In this document: positions 1 through 11,824 of the stretch, piece after piece | Position numbering within the stretch: position 1 is the first letter of the stretch | Layout of the letters: each line of letters begins with the position of its first letter | The notes under the pieces: generated by a model | Databases searched by the model: none | Seen by the model: only the letters and a program-made list of their open reading frames with translations | What the model was told of the DNA's origin: nothing | Translations under genes and position numbers: made by a program | Assembly (NCBI GenBank): GCA_029378245.1 | Contig: JARKIF010000021.1 | Coordinates: 372,001-436,000 of the forward strand | Direction: 5' to 3' | Source of the DNA: Roridomyces roridus | Lineage: Eukaryota; Basidiomycota; Agaricomycetes; Agaricales; Mycenaceae | DNA: 64,000 nucleotides

Positions 1-639
1 GCGAGGGTGGAGGTTTCAGGTTCGTCTTCTGCCGTTCTTCTTCTAGAACAAGGACAGGGGCAGAAAGCGGGCAGGAAACCCGAAGCAATGTCTAGATGAA
101 ACGGTGAGGGGAGATGGAAAGATGGTTGCCAGTGGGAAAATGATGAGTGATCCGTGATACCGTCGGTGATGGCGTGGCGCAAGCGTGGCGGCGGCGGTGG
201 CGCTCTGCTTATTTCCTCCTCAGCTGGTAGACGGAGAGTTCCATTCTTAGTCCACTGAAATTATGGATGCAATTTTTTCGTCTACATATTACTTGAAGGC
301 ACCACCCTCCTTTCCAAATCCGAGTCAATTGAACGGCCAGGGAACTCCATAATTTCAACTGTGGACACAACAAGGACACAGGGTCGGGTGGACTGAGAGC
401 TGGGTTGGCCAAGATTTGGCACTGAGGTTGCAATAAGGTGTTCATTTTCCTTGTTGAAGTTTGGCTGGATCTGTGATCCGAAATCAATCATCTGCGGCAT
501 CCCAAATTGGCATGTGATAGCTGCACTTGCACCTTCACTTCCCCGTGACGTCTGAATCGCAGCGGTAGCCGGAACGCCCATCGGCCGCCGCAAGTCAATT
601 ACAATCCTTCCCCGGATTTTGCTGTCCCTAACCACCACC
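1..639. other. left-edge region without a supported gene
   Basis: I see no coding region with a recognisable family here. The open frames on the minus strand (about 209-713) have no domain signal and lie antisense to the promoter and first exon of the acyl-CoA oxidase gene. The stretch just before 640 is the likely 5' region of that gene. Confidence 0.4.
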
Positions 640-3144
640 ATGCACTCACCGCACGACGCCAGCAAGCAGAATGCCATCGACATGGCTGCCGCACGCGCCA
701 AGACGTCCATCAACGTCTCCGCCGTGCGCGACTTTCTTTACAGTGCGTCGGACGCCGACGGAGGGATACTTGTACTTGCTCACGATGCTGTAGACGGCGC
801 TGCGCAGTGGCAGAACCGAGAGAGGGTGTCCAAGATTCTCGCCAGCGATCCTTTGTTCAACAAATCTCAGCGGTGAGTGTCCATCTGCGACGTGGTGTCC
901 CTAATTAAAGGGTCAGGCCATTCCTGACACGCAAGGAGCTTTACATCCGTGGTCAAGCGCTCACGAATCGTCTGGACGAGCTCGCGGAGACGCACAAGTG
1001 GACACCGGAGGACATCCAGCTGGCTTTCAGTGTCGTGAGTGACGAAGGGTTGCCTGTCACTCTACACAACATTGGTGGGTGTCTTTCTCCTTGTCTTCTC
1101 AGGCGGTATTCAAGCAAAAGCCAGCTTTCGAGCCGGTCTTCCACCTACAAGCATCCCCAGAACTCCTCTCCCAATACGGGGACCTTATCGCTAAACGCGG
1201 CATACTCGGGTGTTACCTGCAAACGGAGCTCGGGCACGGAACAAATGTCGGGCGGTTAGAGACAACGGCGACCTACATCCCCGAGACGCGCGAATTTGAG
1301 ATCCATTCTCCCACACTGACGAGTACCAAGTGGTGGATTGGGGCGTTGGGCAAGACGTCGACGCATGGGGTCGTACAGGCAAAACTTATCTTGCCTGGCG
1401 GCAAGGACGTCGGACCGCATTTGTTTTTCGTGCAGTTGAGGGATACAGGTACGTCTCTTTCTCTTCGCCTTCGAAGCTGCTAAACGAGGACAGAAACGCA
1501 TCAACCCCTCCCGGGTCGCGTCCTTGGCGACATTGGCCCTAAAGCCATGGCTGGGTTGGCCGCCATTGACAACGGTTTTGCACGCTTCACCCACGTTCGG
1601 ATTCCCAAATCACATATGCTGAGCAAGTTCGCGGGGGTGACGGACGAGGGCAAGTACGTTACGCCGCCGCATGCAAAGCTCAGCTACGGCGGGATGTTGT
1701 ACATCAGGAGTGGAATGGTCACTTCTGCGGGGTGGCTGGGCGCCAAAGGTGTGTGTGTGCCAAGTTACCTCCATTCTGTTCTCGCTGACTCCCCTCAGCT
1801 GCTACCGTAGCCATACGCTACGCCACCGTCCGCCGGCAAGGCACGCTCGACCCTGCTTCAGGCCTCGAATCCCAGGTCATCACCTACCCCTCTCTCCACG
1901 CTCGACTCCTCCCAATCCTCGCCCGCGCCTACGTCTTCATCGGGCTCGGTCGAGCTTTGTCGCGCTCTTTCGACGCCCTCGCGCGTGACCTCTCATCGGG
2001 CAATACGTCCCAGCTGGCGGATATGCATGTGATGACGAGTGGACTGAAGACGCTAGTTACGACGTCGAGCATTCAAGATGTGGAGACAGCGAGGAGGAGC
2101 ATGGGTGGGCATGGGTATAGTGCTTTCGCCGGACTGGGTAAGCTGTATGCCGATACCGTGCCGAGTGCGACGTGCGTTTCCTCCTTTATCTTTCAAACCG
2201 TCTCTTCAAACGTTGATAAAATGTTAAAGGTACGAAGGAGAGAATTACGTCCTAGACCAACAAGTCCTCCGCGCCAGCCTCAAAACGTTTACCCTCATCT
2301 TCGGCAACCCCGCCGCGTCCCCCGCCGACAAAGCCAAGCTCGCAGCAGGCCTGCCGGGCACGTCGAAATACCTCCGACTTCTCCTCGACCCAAGCCTGCG
2401 TCCACCTACTGCTTCATTTACACCGGTTGACGACGTCGTCAGTATCAGTACTACTGTGATCTCACTTTTAGAATGGCGTGCGGCAGGCCTCGTGAAGGAG
2501 GCCGCTCAAACGCACAAGGACGGTACACCCGATGCGACGGCGACCCAACGCGTGGCCAAGGCTGTTACGGAGGCGTTTGTTAGTGCACGGGTGGGCGAGA
2601 TGATTGGGGAATTGCCGGTTAAGCTTGGGAGGGGGACCAGGGAGGCCGGGGTCGTTGGCAAGGTTTATGTTTTGGTGCGTCGTTGCAATTGCTTCCTTCT
2701 CTCCTCTTCCTTTGAGCTGATTCTTCAAATAATAGTACCTCCTAACGACGCTCGAATCAGCACTCGTGGACCTCCTCTCCTTCAGACTTTACGTCACTCC
2801 CAAGGCAGAGGCAGAATCTACAGCCGACCCCGTGCGCGGGCTGCGTCTTGCCATCGGCCAGCTTTGCAAGGAGTTGTTGCCCGAGGCTATTGGGTTGACG
2901 GATGCGTTTGGGTATTCAGATTGGGATTTAGATAGCTCGCTTGGAGTGTACGATGGGAGGGTGTATGAGGCGTTGTGGGCGAGGGCGCAGGATGAGCCGT
3001 TGAATCAGACGGAGGTTACTGAAGCGTATGAGGTGCGTTGATTTGACTTCTTTTGCTGTCAGGTGAATCAACCCAATGTAGGCCTCGATCAAACCGATGA
3101 TGCTGCGTGGACGGAGGACTGCTGGGGCCTCTGCGAAGCTGTGA
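640..3144 (+). CDS. peroxisomal acyl-CoA oxidase (8 exons)
   Basis: Acyl-CoA oxidases carry out the first step of peroxisomal beta-oxidation: FAD-dependent oxidation of acyl-CoA to trans-2-enoyl-CoA, passing electrons to oxygen to give H2O2. I splice exons 640-872, 917-1074, 1125-1448, 1494-1748, 1799-2171, 2230-2674, 2736-3032 and 3082-3144. Together they give an uninterrupted 715-residue protein, normal for the family. Visible landmarks are the N-terminal helical part, the QTELGHGTNVGRLET segment of the FAD/acyl-CoA-binding middle domain, the SARRSMGGHGYS-like stretch (RRSMGGHGYSAFAGL) and a long C-terminal helical domain. The last three residues are AKL, a type-1 peroxisomal targeting signal, carried on a separate 63-base final exon. 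The start at 640 is the first ATG in frame; upstream in-frame starts are non-ATG. Confidence is high for the family and good for the splicing. Confidence 0.93.
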
Positions 3145-3246
3145 TTCCGAACGCCCACGCCCCACAACCAGTATCAAATGCATTTCTCGAGTGATGTCAA
3201 TAAAACACTTGGTGGAGTCCAAAACCTGTTAGTATTACAACGGAGT

Positions 3247-4150
3247 CTAGCTCTCCAAGGACTCCCGGCGACTCAATTTCGCAGCCCGCTTGAGTCCTTC
3301 ACCGAGAGTGACGAACGACGGGCGCTCGGTGATCTCTTTCCACCACCTGAAAGCCTCAGCATCAGAATCAAAGAGAAAGGAAAGGAAAGGATACAGACCT
3401 AGCTACATTCGGCCACCTCGGCGTGCAAGTCATGTAATCACACCCGGCCGCTGCGAGCGGTGCGCCAAAGGCAACGTGGAACAAATCCACCAAGCTGAAT
3501 TCCTGTGCCCGATCAAGGATAGAACCGATTTTACTGAGCGCACTTACCTCGCCGCAAAGAAACCTCCGCTGCGCAAGTATCCCATCATACACATTCAAAG
3601 TGATGGCCAACTTCTCCAGTGCAGCTGACACCACTTCCTCGTCGGGCAGTAGACCGAGCAACCTGATCACCGCCACATCATCGAAAATATGGGAGAACGC
3701 AAAACTTGAAGACGCACGGCTGTATAATCGCCTGACGATACACCACCCTTGCATGCGGTTCAAAATACCCATACTCCATCGACGCGGCTTGTTCGAACTT
3801 GGCGCGTGCCTGTAAATCAGTTTCTGGGGGAGGGCACAGGTGCCCCCCCGCGTGTGTGAGGTAACGCTCGACGAGGTATCGGCATATGGCACGGCTTTCA
3901 AAGAGTATGAAGCCGTCGTCGTCCTGTCAGTCTTGTCAGATATGGAATCCTAGGGCGAAGAGAAGAAGCAGCCGACGATGGCAGGAACCATTCCAAACGG
4001 CTGTCTCGCCAAATGCTCGGGATGCTTATGCTCGCCGGCATACATGTCGACGTACACGAGCTCGAAGGGGACACGCAGCTCGAAGAGCGTCATGACGACG
4101 ATACCTGTGCCACCGGCGGTGAAATCGGGTCCGTAGACTTTCAGTACCAT
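3247..4150 (-). CDS. glutathione S-transferase (phi/GTT2-like)
   Basis: Cytosolic GSTs conjugate glutathione to electrophiles or act as peroxidases. Exon 1 (4150-3977) encodes a thioredoxin-fold N-terminus: MVLKVYGPDFTAGGTGIVVM, then the QPFGMVPAI segment with the cis-proline. After a 53-base intron the DDDGFILFESRAICRYL stretch continues the glutathione site. Further exons give the helical C-terminal domain: LLGLLPDEEVVSAALEKL, the LNVYDGILAQRRFLCGE helix, EFSLVDLFH and PNVARWWKEITERPSFV. The protein ends at 3247. At least four introns are needed, and the first has a weak donor (GTCGGC). The total of roughly 215 residues fits the family. The gene converges on the acyl-CoA oxidase, with about 100 bases between the two stop codons. 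Confidence 0.88.
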
Positions 4151-4562
4151 GGCTAGGGCAGATGAGAGGGGTTGACAGAGCGGCGATTAATATACCAGGT
4201 GGTGCGGACGTGGAGTTTCGAGACCATGGGCCCGCTGTGGCCGCTGTGCGGAGCGTAGGCGGGTGAGGAGAGTAATTCGAAGACGTCTTCATCGAGGTAA
4301 AAGAATCGGCAGGCATGACACGAGGAAAGTTCTGATCTGGTGCTTCAGGAAATCCAATCCCCATTTTCGAGCGGAGAAATCCGAATTTAGGCCGACGGAC
4401 GTAATTCTCGGTTCGAGAAGCCGCCGAAAAGGGTCGCGAAGACGGGAATTGCCGCTCCAATGGAAACGCCGAGGTCAGGGGTACGGCTATTCCGCCTCGT
4501 TTGTTCCAGGTCGCTTGTCGACGTTTTCACGTTGTTATTCAACGAGGACGGGAACTTCCCAA
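4151..4562. other. intergenic region between GST and methyltransferase genes
   Basis: This is the upstream side of the GST gene and the downstream side of the next minus-strand gene. I see no conserved coding segment; the open frames across it are extensions or shadows of the neighbours. Confidence 0.4.
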
Positions 4563-5361
4563 CTACACCACGCCCGGTATAATCTTGTACCGGACCCTGC
4601 CTGCCCACACCTCCCACTCCTTCCCAAAGTTCTCCTTCAGCATCGCATCCTCCTTGCGCATACGCACACTCAGGCCATGAGAAGCAAGAGAAAGCCCGCC
4701 AATCCACACCGGCAGAATCCTCCACATCCACACTTCCCAGCTCCCGGCATGTGCGACGCACTCGACGACCCACGACCCCGGTGTGAGGTGACACAAACCA
4801 ACACCGACAGCAGCGAGCACCGCGCCAGAATAACTCGGGTGCCTGACGATGGAGAACATCCCGTCCGTGATGAGCTTGTGGTTTTCGCGGATGCTCAGCT
4901 GGAAGGTGAAGAGCGTCCGGAGGCGGCGGTAGCATGAGATGCGGATAGCAGTGCCGAGGAAGTTGAGGGCGCAGCCCATGAGGAAGAGCGGTGTTGTGCG
5001 TAGACGGGTTGCAGAGCTCGTGGAGTCGAATGTATGCAGGATGAACGGAGCGATGGGGAGGGAGGGGACGGCGTGCGCAGTGAGCACAGCGATCTCTACG
5101 AACCCGGCAACCCAGAATCCTGCCTAAATGAGAGGGAATATGAGCTGAAAAACTTCTTGGACATGATTGGACTGGTACATGGACGAGTAGGTGTCCTAAT
5201 CGACGAACCTTGAGGATGAGTGGGAACCACCTCGGACCGAGTTTTTCGAGGCCAGTGGGAGGTAGCTGCTCAGCTTTGGGAGGTGGCGGGTGTGGCGGAG
5301 TCATGGTTATGTGGATTCCGATGGTTGCGATGAGCAGCAGCGGAATCCTCCAAAGCGACAT
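4563..5361 (-). CDS. isoprenylcysteine carboxyl methyltransferase-like membrane protein
   Basis: ICMT-type enzymes methylate the C-terminal prenylcysteine of CaaX proteins at the ER membrane, using S-adenosylmethionine. The first exon begins at 5361 with a hydrophobic MSLWRIPLLLIATIGI segment and ends at a GTTCGT donor. After an intron with a TTTAG acceptor the frame continues with AGFWVAGFVEIAVLTAHAV. Several hydrophobic segments follow. The conserved C-terminal block holds SIRENHKLITDGMFSIVRHP, then the membrane segments, then RMRKEDAMLKENFGKEWEVW, with the arginine, histidine and Glu-x6-Glu pattern expected of the family (PEMT/ICMT fold). It ends KIIPGVV. Agaricomycetes have many such paralogues and most are untested, so the exact substrate is unknown. 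Confidence 0.82.
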
Positions 5362-5524
5362 GGTGGTGAGAAGAAAGAGGAGTTGATCGTTGATGGCTGA
5401 TGCTAATAGTTGATCGGCGGCATTTCTATCCGAATAAGACCTCCGAAACTGTAGATATTCCCTTTACATAAATGTGGTCCGCCGAAGAAATCCTCCTTTC
5501 CGACAAAACCCTCGAGTTCAGTGT

Positions 5525-6271
5525 TCACACTTCTTCAAAGAGAAGATGATGTTCCTTGGGAAGCGATTAGCAGGTCGTTGGCTTTGCTCAAATTATACGA
5601 CTCACCAACGTCGGTACATCCATGACCACATCCATTCGGTACTGTATGATATTTTTCCGGCCCGGCTCCGAGGTATCAAGCCTCGCCGCTGGGCTCCAAA
5701 ACCTCTTTAAATTGGGAAGACAGCGGGGTGGCAACCGAATGGGTCCAGAGCTGACAATCGTAAAGAGTACTAGCTCTTCAATTGCCGACTGTTCCTCCAA
5801 GAACTCTAGCAGGTGGGGATCCGACATATAGAACCCACTCGCAAAGGTCTTCAACCGAAATGGCCAGTTGAAGCCGGTGAGGATGCCCTCCGCCGACGAC
5901 AAGGGGTATCTGAAGTCCTTGTACGTAGCCACGTACACCCAATGTGCGGGTTGGTGGGAAAATTCCAACGCCTCGAGTGATGGGAGGCGGGAGAGAGTCA
6001 GCGCGATTGCGCGCTGTTGAGGCAATGCTATTCCCCCCGAGATTTCGATGGAGAGGCGCCGGACGAAGGATGCGACAGGCTGTGACACCGGCTTGGTCAC
6101 CGCTTCGCAGAATCGTACGACGGCGAAGCTGCTAAGCGCCACGTCATCGTACAATCGCCGTTGTGCTTCAGGGAGAAAGCTCCGGGCCACAAGGCAGAGC
6201 TCGAGGAGTGACGACTTGTCGTCGACGTGGGAGAGGATGGGCTGCAAGAGATCCAGAGGCAGAGGGGTCAT
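5525..6271 (-). CDS. F-box-like protein
   Basis: The N-terminus MTPLPLDLLQPILSHVDD followed by LLELCLVARSFLPEAQRRLY is the short F-box-like pattern common in agaricomycete proteins. F-box proteins recruit targets to SCF ubiquitin ligases through Skp1. The rest has leucine-rich, LRR-like spacing (LSRLPSLEALEF, LKTFASGFY, IEELVLF, LPNLKRFW). A GTGAGT donor after MDVPTL leads across an intron with a GCTAATC branch site to a short last exon ending HHLLFEEV. An alternative is that the protein reads through to a stop at 5588. The start at 6271 is chosen because it places the F-box at the N-terminus; a longer frame upstream has no family support. Confidence 0.68.
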
Positions 6272-7688
6272 GGTGGAAGGAAAGGGAGGATTTTGTCTCA
6301 AATTGAGTCGCCGCATTTGATTCAGGGTTGCCGGCAGTGTCAAGATCGCGATCACTGGCTCATATGGCACTCCGGCACGCATTTCCCATCCCAACCGTGG
6401 TCCATGTTGCAAGAGAAACGCTGATACAAGTATCCAGAGTCCAGAATCCACAGAATCATGACGCTAGGCATTTCCTGATACGCGACTGGCAGAGGAATCA
6501 AAATCGAACCCAAGATATCCCTGATTTACCTTTCGCGTGCAGAACAGTGACGATGTGATGCAGACTTTTAATTAATGTTGAACTTGATCACAACTGAGAT
6601 TTGCAGGTTCTTTCCCTAACCGAACGTGGACGTTTGATCTTCGCGCGGCCAGAGTCGGCGACCCGGGGTTCGATGTGAACCTAAATCGGGACTGGACAAT
6701 GTCGAAGAGGCCATGTTCCGTCCCTGGTCAAACGGCATGCTGTGCATTTCTACTGTCATCAACGCCGACCCCATCGCAGTTGGTTCAAACTGACCAGTGC
6801 AATTCCGCCAATAAGTAAGTAAAGTCCCTAGCCCAATGGTAGCGCGGGACGCTGTTGGTTTCAGTTATTCTGAAAATCACGTAGCACAGGAATGACAAAA
6901 CAACCACTGGTCTCTCATCTTGGCCCGCCGCCGCCGCAAACTCCCATAAACCGTCGTCATCTTTCTGCGGGCCGCCCCTTGGGGGATGTCTATCATTCCC
7001 TCCATCACGGTCGCCTACATACACAGCTTTCGACGGGCGGTGTACTGAATGATCGCCTTGAGAACTCGAGGCAATGGCATAGGCCTCGGAACTAGATGGA
7101 CCGATGCATTCCAGCTCTTCGTGGCTCACGGGCGAAACGCCATGTGGCCTGCACATAATTAAATCTGCTATACGTACCGCAGCGCCAACAGTGGTATGGA
7201 CGGAGACCGAGATACAATCTCCGTACTGTGCAGATCCGGTAATGCATTACACCCTTTAAGCGTGCGGTCTTTCATTTTTGTTGACTTTAAGCAGATGCCA
7301 TCGTGGTAAGTATCAATCAGCCAGGCTGTTCGATTATGGGCGGCCCTGGAGTCCGCGCTCGGCCGGCGGTCTCACTGTTCACGGATCCCACTGCGAAGAA
7401 ACGACATGATACTTCCGATATCAACACTGGCATCCATATTTTGCGACAAGCGCCGACACTGAGCCGTTTGGAACGACAACAACATCCGCCGTGAGCGGTC
7501 ATGATGCCAACCTATGGTCTGAATTGACGAGGCAAGTTGGGATTGTGGTAGTGAGCAGTGTATTGTGTGTTGTAGTAGCGGCACCGTCGTTGTCTTTGCT
7601 TTGCTCACACGCGTTTAGATTCAGCGGGCCTCGAATATATAAAGTGCTCTCGCTCTAATGACTGACTGCTCAATCCCTCTTCTCCCAA
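6272..7688. other. intergenic region upstream of two divergent genes
   Basis: This 1.4 kb lies between the divergently oriented F-box gene and Zn2Cys6 gene. I found no coding segment with family support. A TATA box near its right end belongs to the zinc-cluster gene. Confidence 0.45.
7636..7643 (+). promoter_or_regulatory. TATA box of the Zn2Cys6 gene
   Basis: TATATAAA, 45 bases before the ATG at 7689. Confidence 0.6.
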
Positions 7689-8487
7689 ATGTCCACTCCA
7701 GCCTCATCCTCAGGATCGCGGAAGCGCATATACGTCGCGTGCACTCAGTGCCGCCAACGAAAGATCAAAGTCCTCCTTCTTTCAATGTTTCACATTCGAT
7801 TCTGATTCCTTGACATAGTGCGTTACTGCGAGTACACTGGAATTCCCGGACACACCTTGTGAACGATGTGCGCGTAAAGGACTGCAATGCGACTACATGT
7901 CAGTGGGAGAGCAATACGCCGTTCCGCCGCCGGCTGCTCCTCCGTCTGGGCATCCCGGACGGTCTCGAACCCCTGCACCGCGCGCTCCAGATACACGGAG
8001 ACCGCCGTCTGGTACCTATCCCGGACCACCGCCGTCACAGCCACAACGACCTCCGTCCCGCTTCTCGCACTCGCACTCGAATTCAAACTTACACCCGCAC
8101 CCGCACTCTAATTCATTCAATCATAATGCAATGCCCGCGCAATACAACCAACAACAGCTGAATGCCTACACCCAATACCCAGATCAACAATACGGGTACG
8201 ACGGGCTGGCCCCTCATGCGGGACAGCCGCCCAACTTCTACTCTTCCGCGGGCGCCCCGTATCCGATGTCAGGGCAAATGATGCAGTCGGACTATTACGG
8301 AGGTCAAGACCAGAGTCAGTACGTTAACGATCCCGCCAACTATAATCCGAGCTTCAACTATGATCCTAATACGTATACTGGGTGAGTTTGGCCCGCTTCT
8401 TCTTTTATGGCGAGTGAACATGTGAACTTATGGGTTTGCAGACAATGTATATGTCCCCCAGGGCCGTGCTATTGTGGCATGCGGTAA
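7689..8487 (+). CDS. compact Zn2Cys6 transcription factor
   Basis: This is a fungal binuclear zinc-cluster DNA-binding protein, presumably nuclear. Exon 1 (7689-7769) ends in the first half of the cluster (VACTQCRQRKIK). After a 49-base intron, exon 2 (from 7819) supplies the third cysteine and then CERCARKGLQCDY. The spacing is Cys-x2-Cys-x6-Cys-x12-Cys-x2-Cys-x6-Cys, which matches the family. The rest is low complexity, rich in Pro, His, Asn, Gln and Tyr, and could be an activation region. A second intron (GTGAGT...CAG, about 8383-8441) joins to a short tail with four cysteines, QCICPPGPCYCGMR, then the stop. There is no fungal-specific transcription factor middle domain, so the protein (about 230 residues) is much shorter than classic Gal4-type regulators. 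The first intron splits the zinc cluster and has a weak donor (GTCCTC). Confidence 0.82.
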
Positions 8488-9288
8488 GAGGAGGACTGGG
8501 ATACTCGATACATGCTATTATTATTATTTTATTCTTTCAACACCGAGGGGATTTCTTCAATAGAGGTGTTTACTTTCGGCTTCAATTTGCTTTTCAACGT
8601 GAGAACGAAGTTCAACGAACCCAGTAATTCATCGTGAAAATCAATCCAATCTTTTTGCAAGCTGTGAGATCTACGGCTAGCACCGCCCGCAGCCTGGTTT
8701 GCCCGCAATGCAAGCCGGAGCTAATTACTGTGACTCTGAGTACTATGACCTCGAGGCAGCAATATATCACGGACATGAGACGTCTGTTGGTGACGTATCT
8801 GTGATTCTTCCTTGATCCTTCGTAACGCGGATGGTCGTCGACTGGTCAAACCAGCCCCATGCATTCAGGTCGAAATAAGTGGTCGGGCGGTTTCCGGGCG
8901 GCAACAGTTTGAAGTTTGACTGGGAACAGCGACACGAATCAGATCAATGATCGCCGGTTCGTTACTTCGTTTCCGCTGGCATTGGATTTCGTTGGTGAAC
9001 TTGATGATTTTCACCCAGGGCCGTGCAAGGGCCGTGATGGTCTAATTCTGTCGCAATCCGTTGGTTCTTCACGCGTGGAACCCATGAAATTGGTCGCTGT
9101 GTTTGACATCCGTAGGAATAATTGTTCATCTACCAAGGTCAATCAGGTATTTGGGTATCCACGAGGGCAGTCGAAGAGAAACGTCCGCTATGCGACAATG
9201 CAAGCGGATTGATGCCGAACTCTGCCGCAGCGTCCGGTCTTCCATTGATCGCCGATCAAAGCGCCACGTTTTTTCTCCTTCTGCCACC
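8488..9288. other. intergenic region
   Basis: I see no supported coding region. Open frames running into the F-box gene from about 8916 and 9103 begin before its natural ATG and show no family features. Confidence 0.45.
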
Positions 9289-10392
9289 ATGTCGACGACG
9301 AGCTCCCTCGTTGATCTCCCGACCGAGCTTCTCGTGGAAATCGTCTCGTACTATCCTCATCCTCATGAATTTCTCTCCCCCCTGCTCCGTCACGAGCACG
9401 GCCTTCAGGAGCGCAAAGACCGACAGCAGGTCCTTCGATCACTTTCCCAGACGTGTGGAGTCTTGCGCAGGCTCTTTCTACCCGCTCTCTGGGAACGGTT
9501 GGAGGTTTCAAAGGGGTCTCTCCTCCGAGAGGAAGCAGTCAGCAGCGAGGTCTCAACGTCATTGCTGTCCTATGTCAAGTGTGTCTCTGTCTGTACACCC
9601 TGTCCTTCTTTCTCACAGAAACATCCAGATCCATCCACGTGTCCACTGCGGAATGGCCCGCGTCCGATATTGAACCCATATTCCTCCTCGTCAACCTACT
9701 CAAAGCCCTCCCGAACGTCACAGGCCTGCAGATCTACCACAATATCGCGTGGGAGTTGGTAGCCGCTTTCGCATACGCGTTTGCGGAGGCCAGCTTCCCT
9801 AGTATCACGGAACTAGCGGTGCCCGATGTGCTCGAGCAGATGTTCCCTTCCTTTCCCAACGTCAAGACACTTGCTTGCCCCGCCATCTACGCGCACAGCC
9901 GAGTGCTCTCTCCCGCCCAACAGTATTTTCCCCATCTCGAAGGCATCTCAGGACTTCGTCTCTCCAAAATGTTGATTAACCGTGCGTGTTTTTTCATCAT
10001 CTTCTATGTCGGCGCTCAGCTTATCTACAGAGGTCCGCCAGCACTTGCCCAAGCTACGTGCAATATCTGTCAGCAGCGTCGTGCCACCAGAAGACTCGGA
10101 CGGGCGTTCCCACAATCACCAGCCGGTCGAAGACGACGAGGACTGTCGTCCAATGTTCACCGACCTTGCCTTGCTCCGCGATTTCAAGCACCTCGAAGAG
10201 CTGTCGCTCATTTACGCCTGTGCAGAACGGGACGCTCTGTCACTCCCTGCGCTCATTAGCGCAGGTAAGGACGTCCTGCAGCATACCAGTTCAAAGACGT
10301 TCAACAAGAAGCTGTTGAGGGTGTGGGATTGGGATTGGAGCAAGGGCTTCGATGTCCATCCTCGGGTTGTGTATTTGGAGGCAACTGTGTGA
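9289..10392 (+). CDS. F-box-like protein with leucine-rich spacing
   Basis: The start MSTTSSLVDLPTELLVEIV is a clear F-box-like opening, followed by LRSLSQTCGVLRRLFLPALW. Exons 9289-9578, 9629-9981 and 10031-10392 join in frame to 334 residues. The joins read SYVK|SIHVSTAEWP and KMLIN|QVRQHLPKLRAIS. Repeated leucine motifs (LLKALPNVTGLQIY, SFPSITELAV, FPNVKTLACP, FPHLEGISGLRL, FKHLEELSLIYAC) suggest irregular LRRs that would bind the substrate. Role by family: SCF-type ubiquitin ligase adaptor, target unknown. Confidence 0.78.
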
Positions 10393-11824
10393 TTGTCTGA
10401 ATTAGATTTTCTGTTCGGCCCTCGTTCTCGCAGCGTCCTGAACGGAAAGTTTCCTTCCGCAGTCGATGATGGATCTGTTTGGTGGACAGGTAAGTGCCGA
10501 TTTTCCGACCAGGCATCTGTCGAAAACAGCGGTTGTTTCGAACCAGCTATTCCTACCCGTGTTCAGTATTGGTTCAGTGTGAGTTTGTACAGAACTAGGT
10601 ACGGACTTGATCCTATTCCGTCAATACATTTTCCGTCTTTCTTCCTGGTCGTCATTGTCTACCTATTGCCGTTTCAAAACACCGGCTCATGGTTGCCGGT
10701 GGGTCCTTGCCGGACCTGACGATCAGAGGGTGATACGTGAGTTGCAAGCTATTCTTAGTGTCAAGGTTTTTTCAATTCCTATTAGTGTTCAGCCCGGCTG
10801 CGTTGAAAACCCGCTTTTCAATCCCGACTTTGGATGGTGCTGAACTCGGTATTCAAACCGTGGCCGTAGAGGGAGATGCATCTCAGGGAGGTTCACGTAT
10901 ACTGAGAAATGCATGAATCAAAGCGGCAGTTTCAACTTTTTCTAGCGCTACTTCAGACGGCAGGTGATGCAGGTGACTACCGATTATAGCGTGGAAAGAA
11001 CGAGGTACAAAATCAACCCGAACTGAACGCAGAATAGGATTTGGGCCATTCGGGAAAGTGGGATGTCGATTCTTCTGAGCGACCTGAAACGGAGTGATTC
11101 AAGTTGTTGTGTATGGATCTTGAGTTGACTTTCACTCACCGCTGCACGACTCCGCAGCCTCAATTTCACAATTCCGATAATACTTACAGGTCATCTCCCG
11201 TCCTCCCGCGTATCCACTCCCGATCATAAGCATTGGCGTTACAGGAGTTTGCGCAACGCGGGTGGATAAATCGACCTTGGGGAAACCAGGCAGACGACGC
11301 TTGGTTGAGACCACGGCTCGCTGACACCCATCCCGAGTCGACGATCCACCACCCCTGAAATATGCAGCTGGTCCCAAATGACTTGCCTAAACACGTCCTG
11401 ACAGCTGAACCGCGGATATCCCTCGTGACCGGTGGCGAAATTGTGGCAGAGGCAGCACACAGGAGTGCCACCGGGTGAGGGACGAAACCAGAAGTTGCAA
11501 TCGTGGAGGGACTGGGTGGTCACCGCGCAGGAGAAATCAGAATCGAAGGTGCTTTGCGTTTGTCACGGGTACTCGTGAGGGCTAACTGTGCCCGTACGCG
11601 TACCCGCCCAGATCCCGTCAACCCGCGCGGGTATCTGCTACATCTACAGCTTGCGGGCTTCGAGAAGGAACGGGCTCTCTCGATCCAAGCCGCCGGCGCT
11701 CCCAAAGCTGTCATGGGAAACCCGTGCTGGCCCGAGTTCTTGGCAGCCGTGACAACTCAGCCATGCTGTAAGGAAGGACAAACGCACACAAAAGTCCAAA
11801 TCCTACCTGGAAACTTCACTCCCA
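10393..11824. other. intergenic region
   Basis: This 1.4 kb between two plus-strand F-box genes has short overlapping minus-strand open frames (about 11184-11523), some cysteine-rich, but no convincing signal peptide, family or splice structure. I leave it unassigned. Confidence 0.4.

Noticed and set aside
4387..5361. Longer minus-strand frame over the methyltransferase gene
   Set aside because: It reads through the first intron and continues in the wrong frame; the spliced model keeps all family motifs.
6820..6895. tRNA-like stretch (TAGCCCAATGGTAGCGCGG resembles a D-arm)
   Set aside because: No matching anticodon stem, no GGTTCRA T-loop at the right distance and no acceptor pairing.
11184..11523. 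Cysteine-containing minus-strand frames
   Set aside because: No signal peptide, overlapping frames of equal quality and no family.
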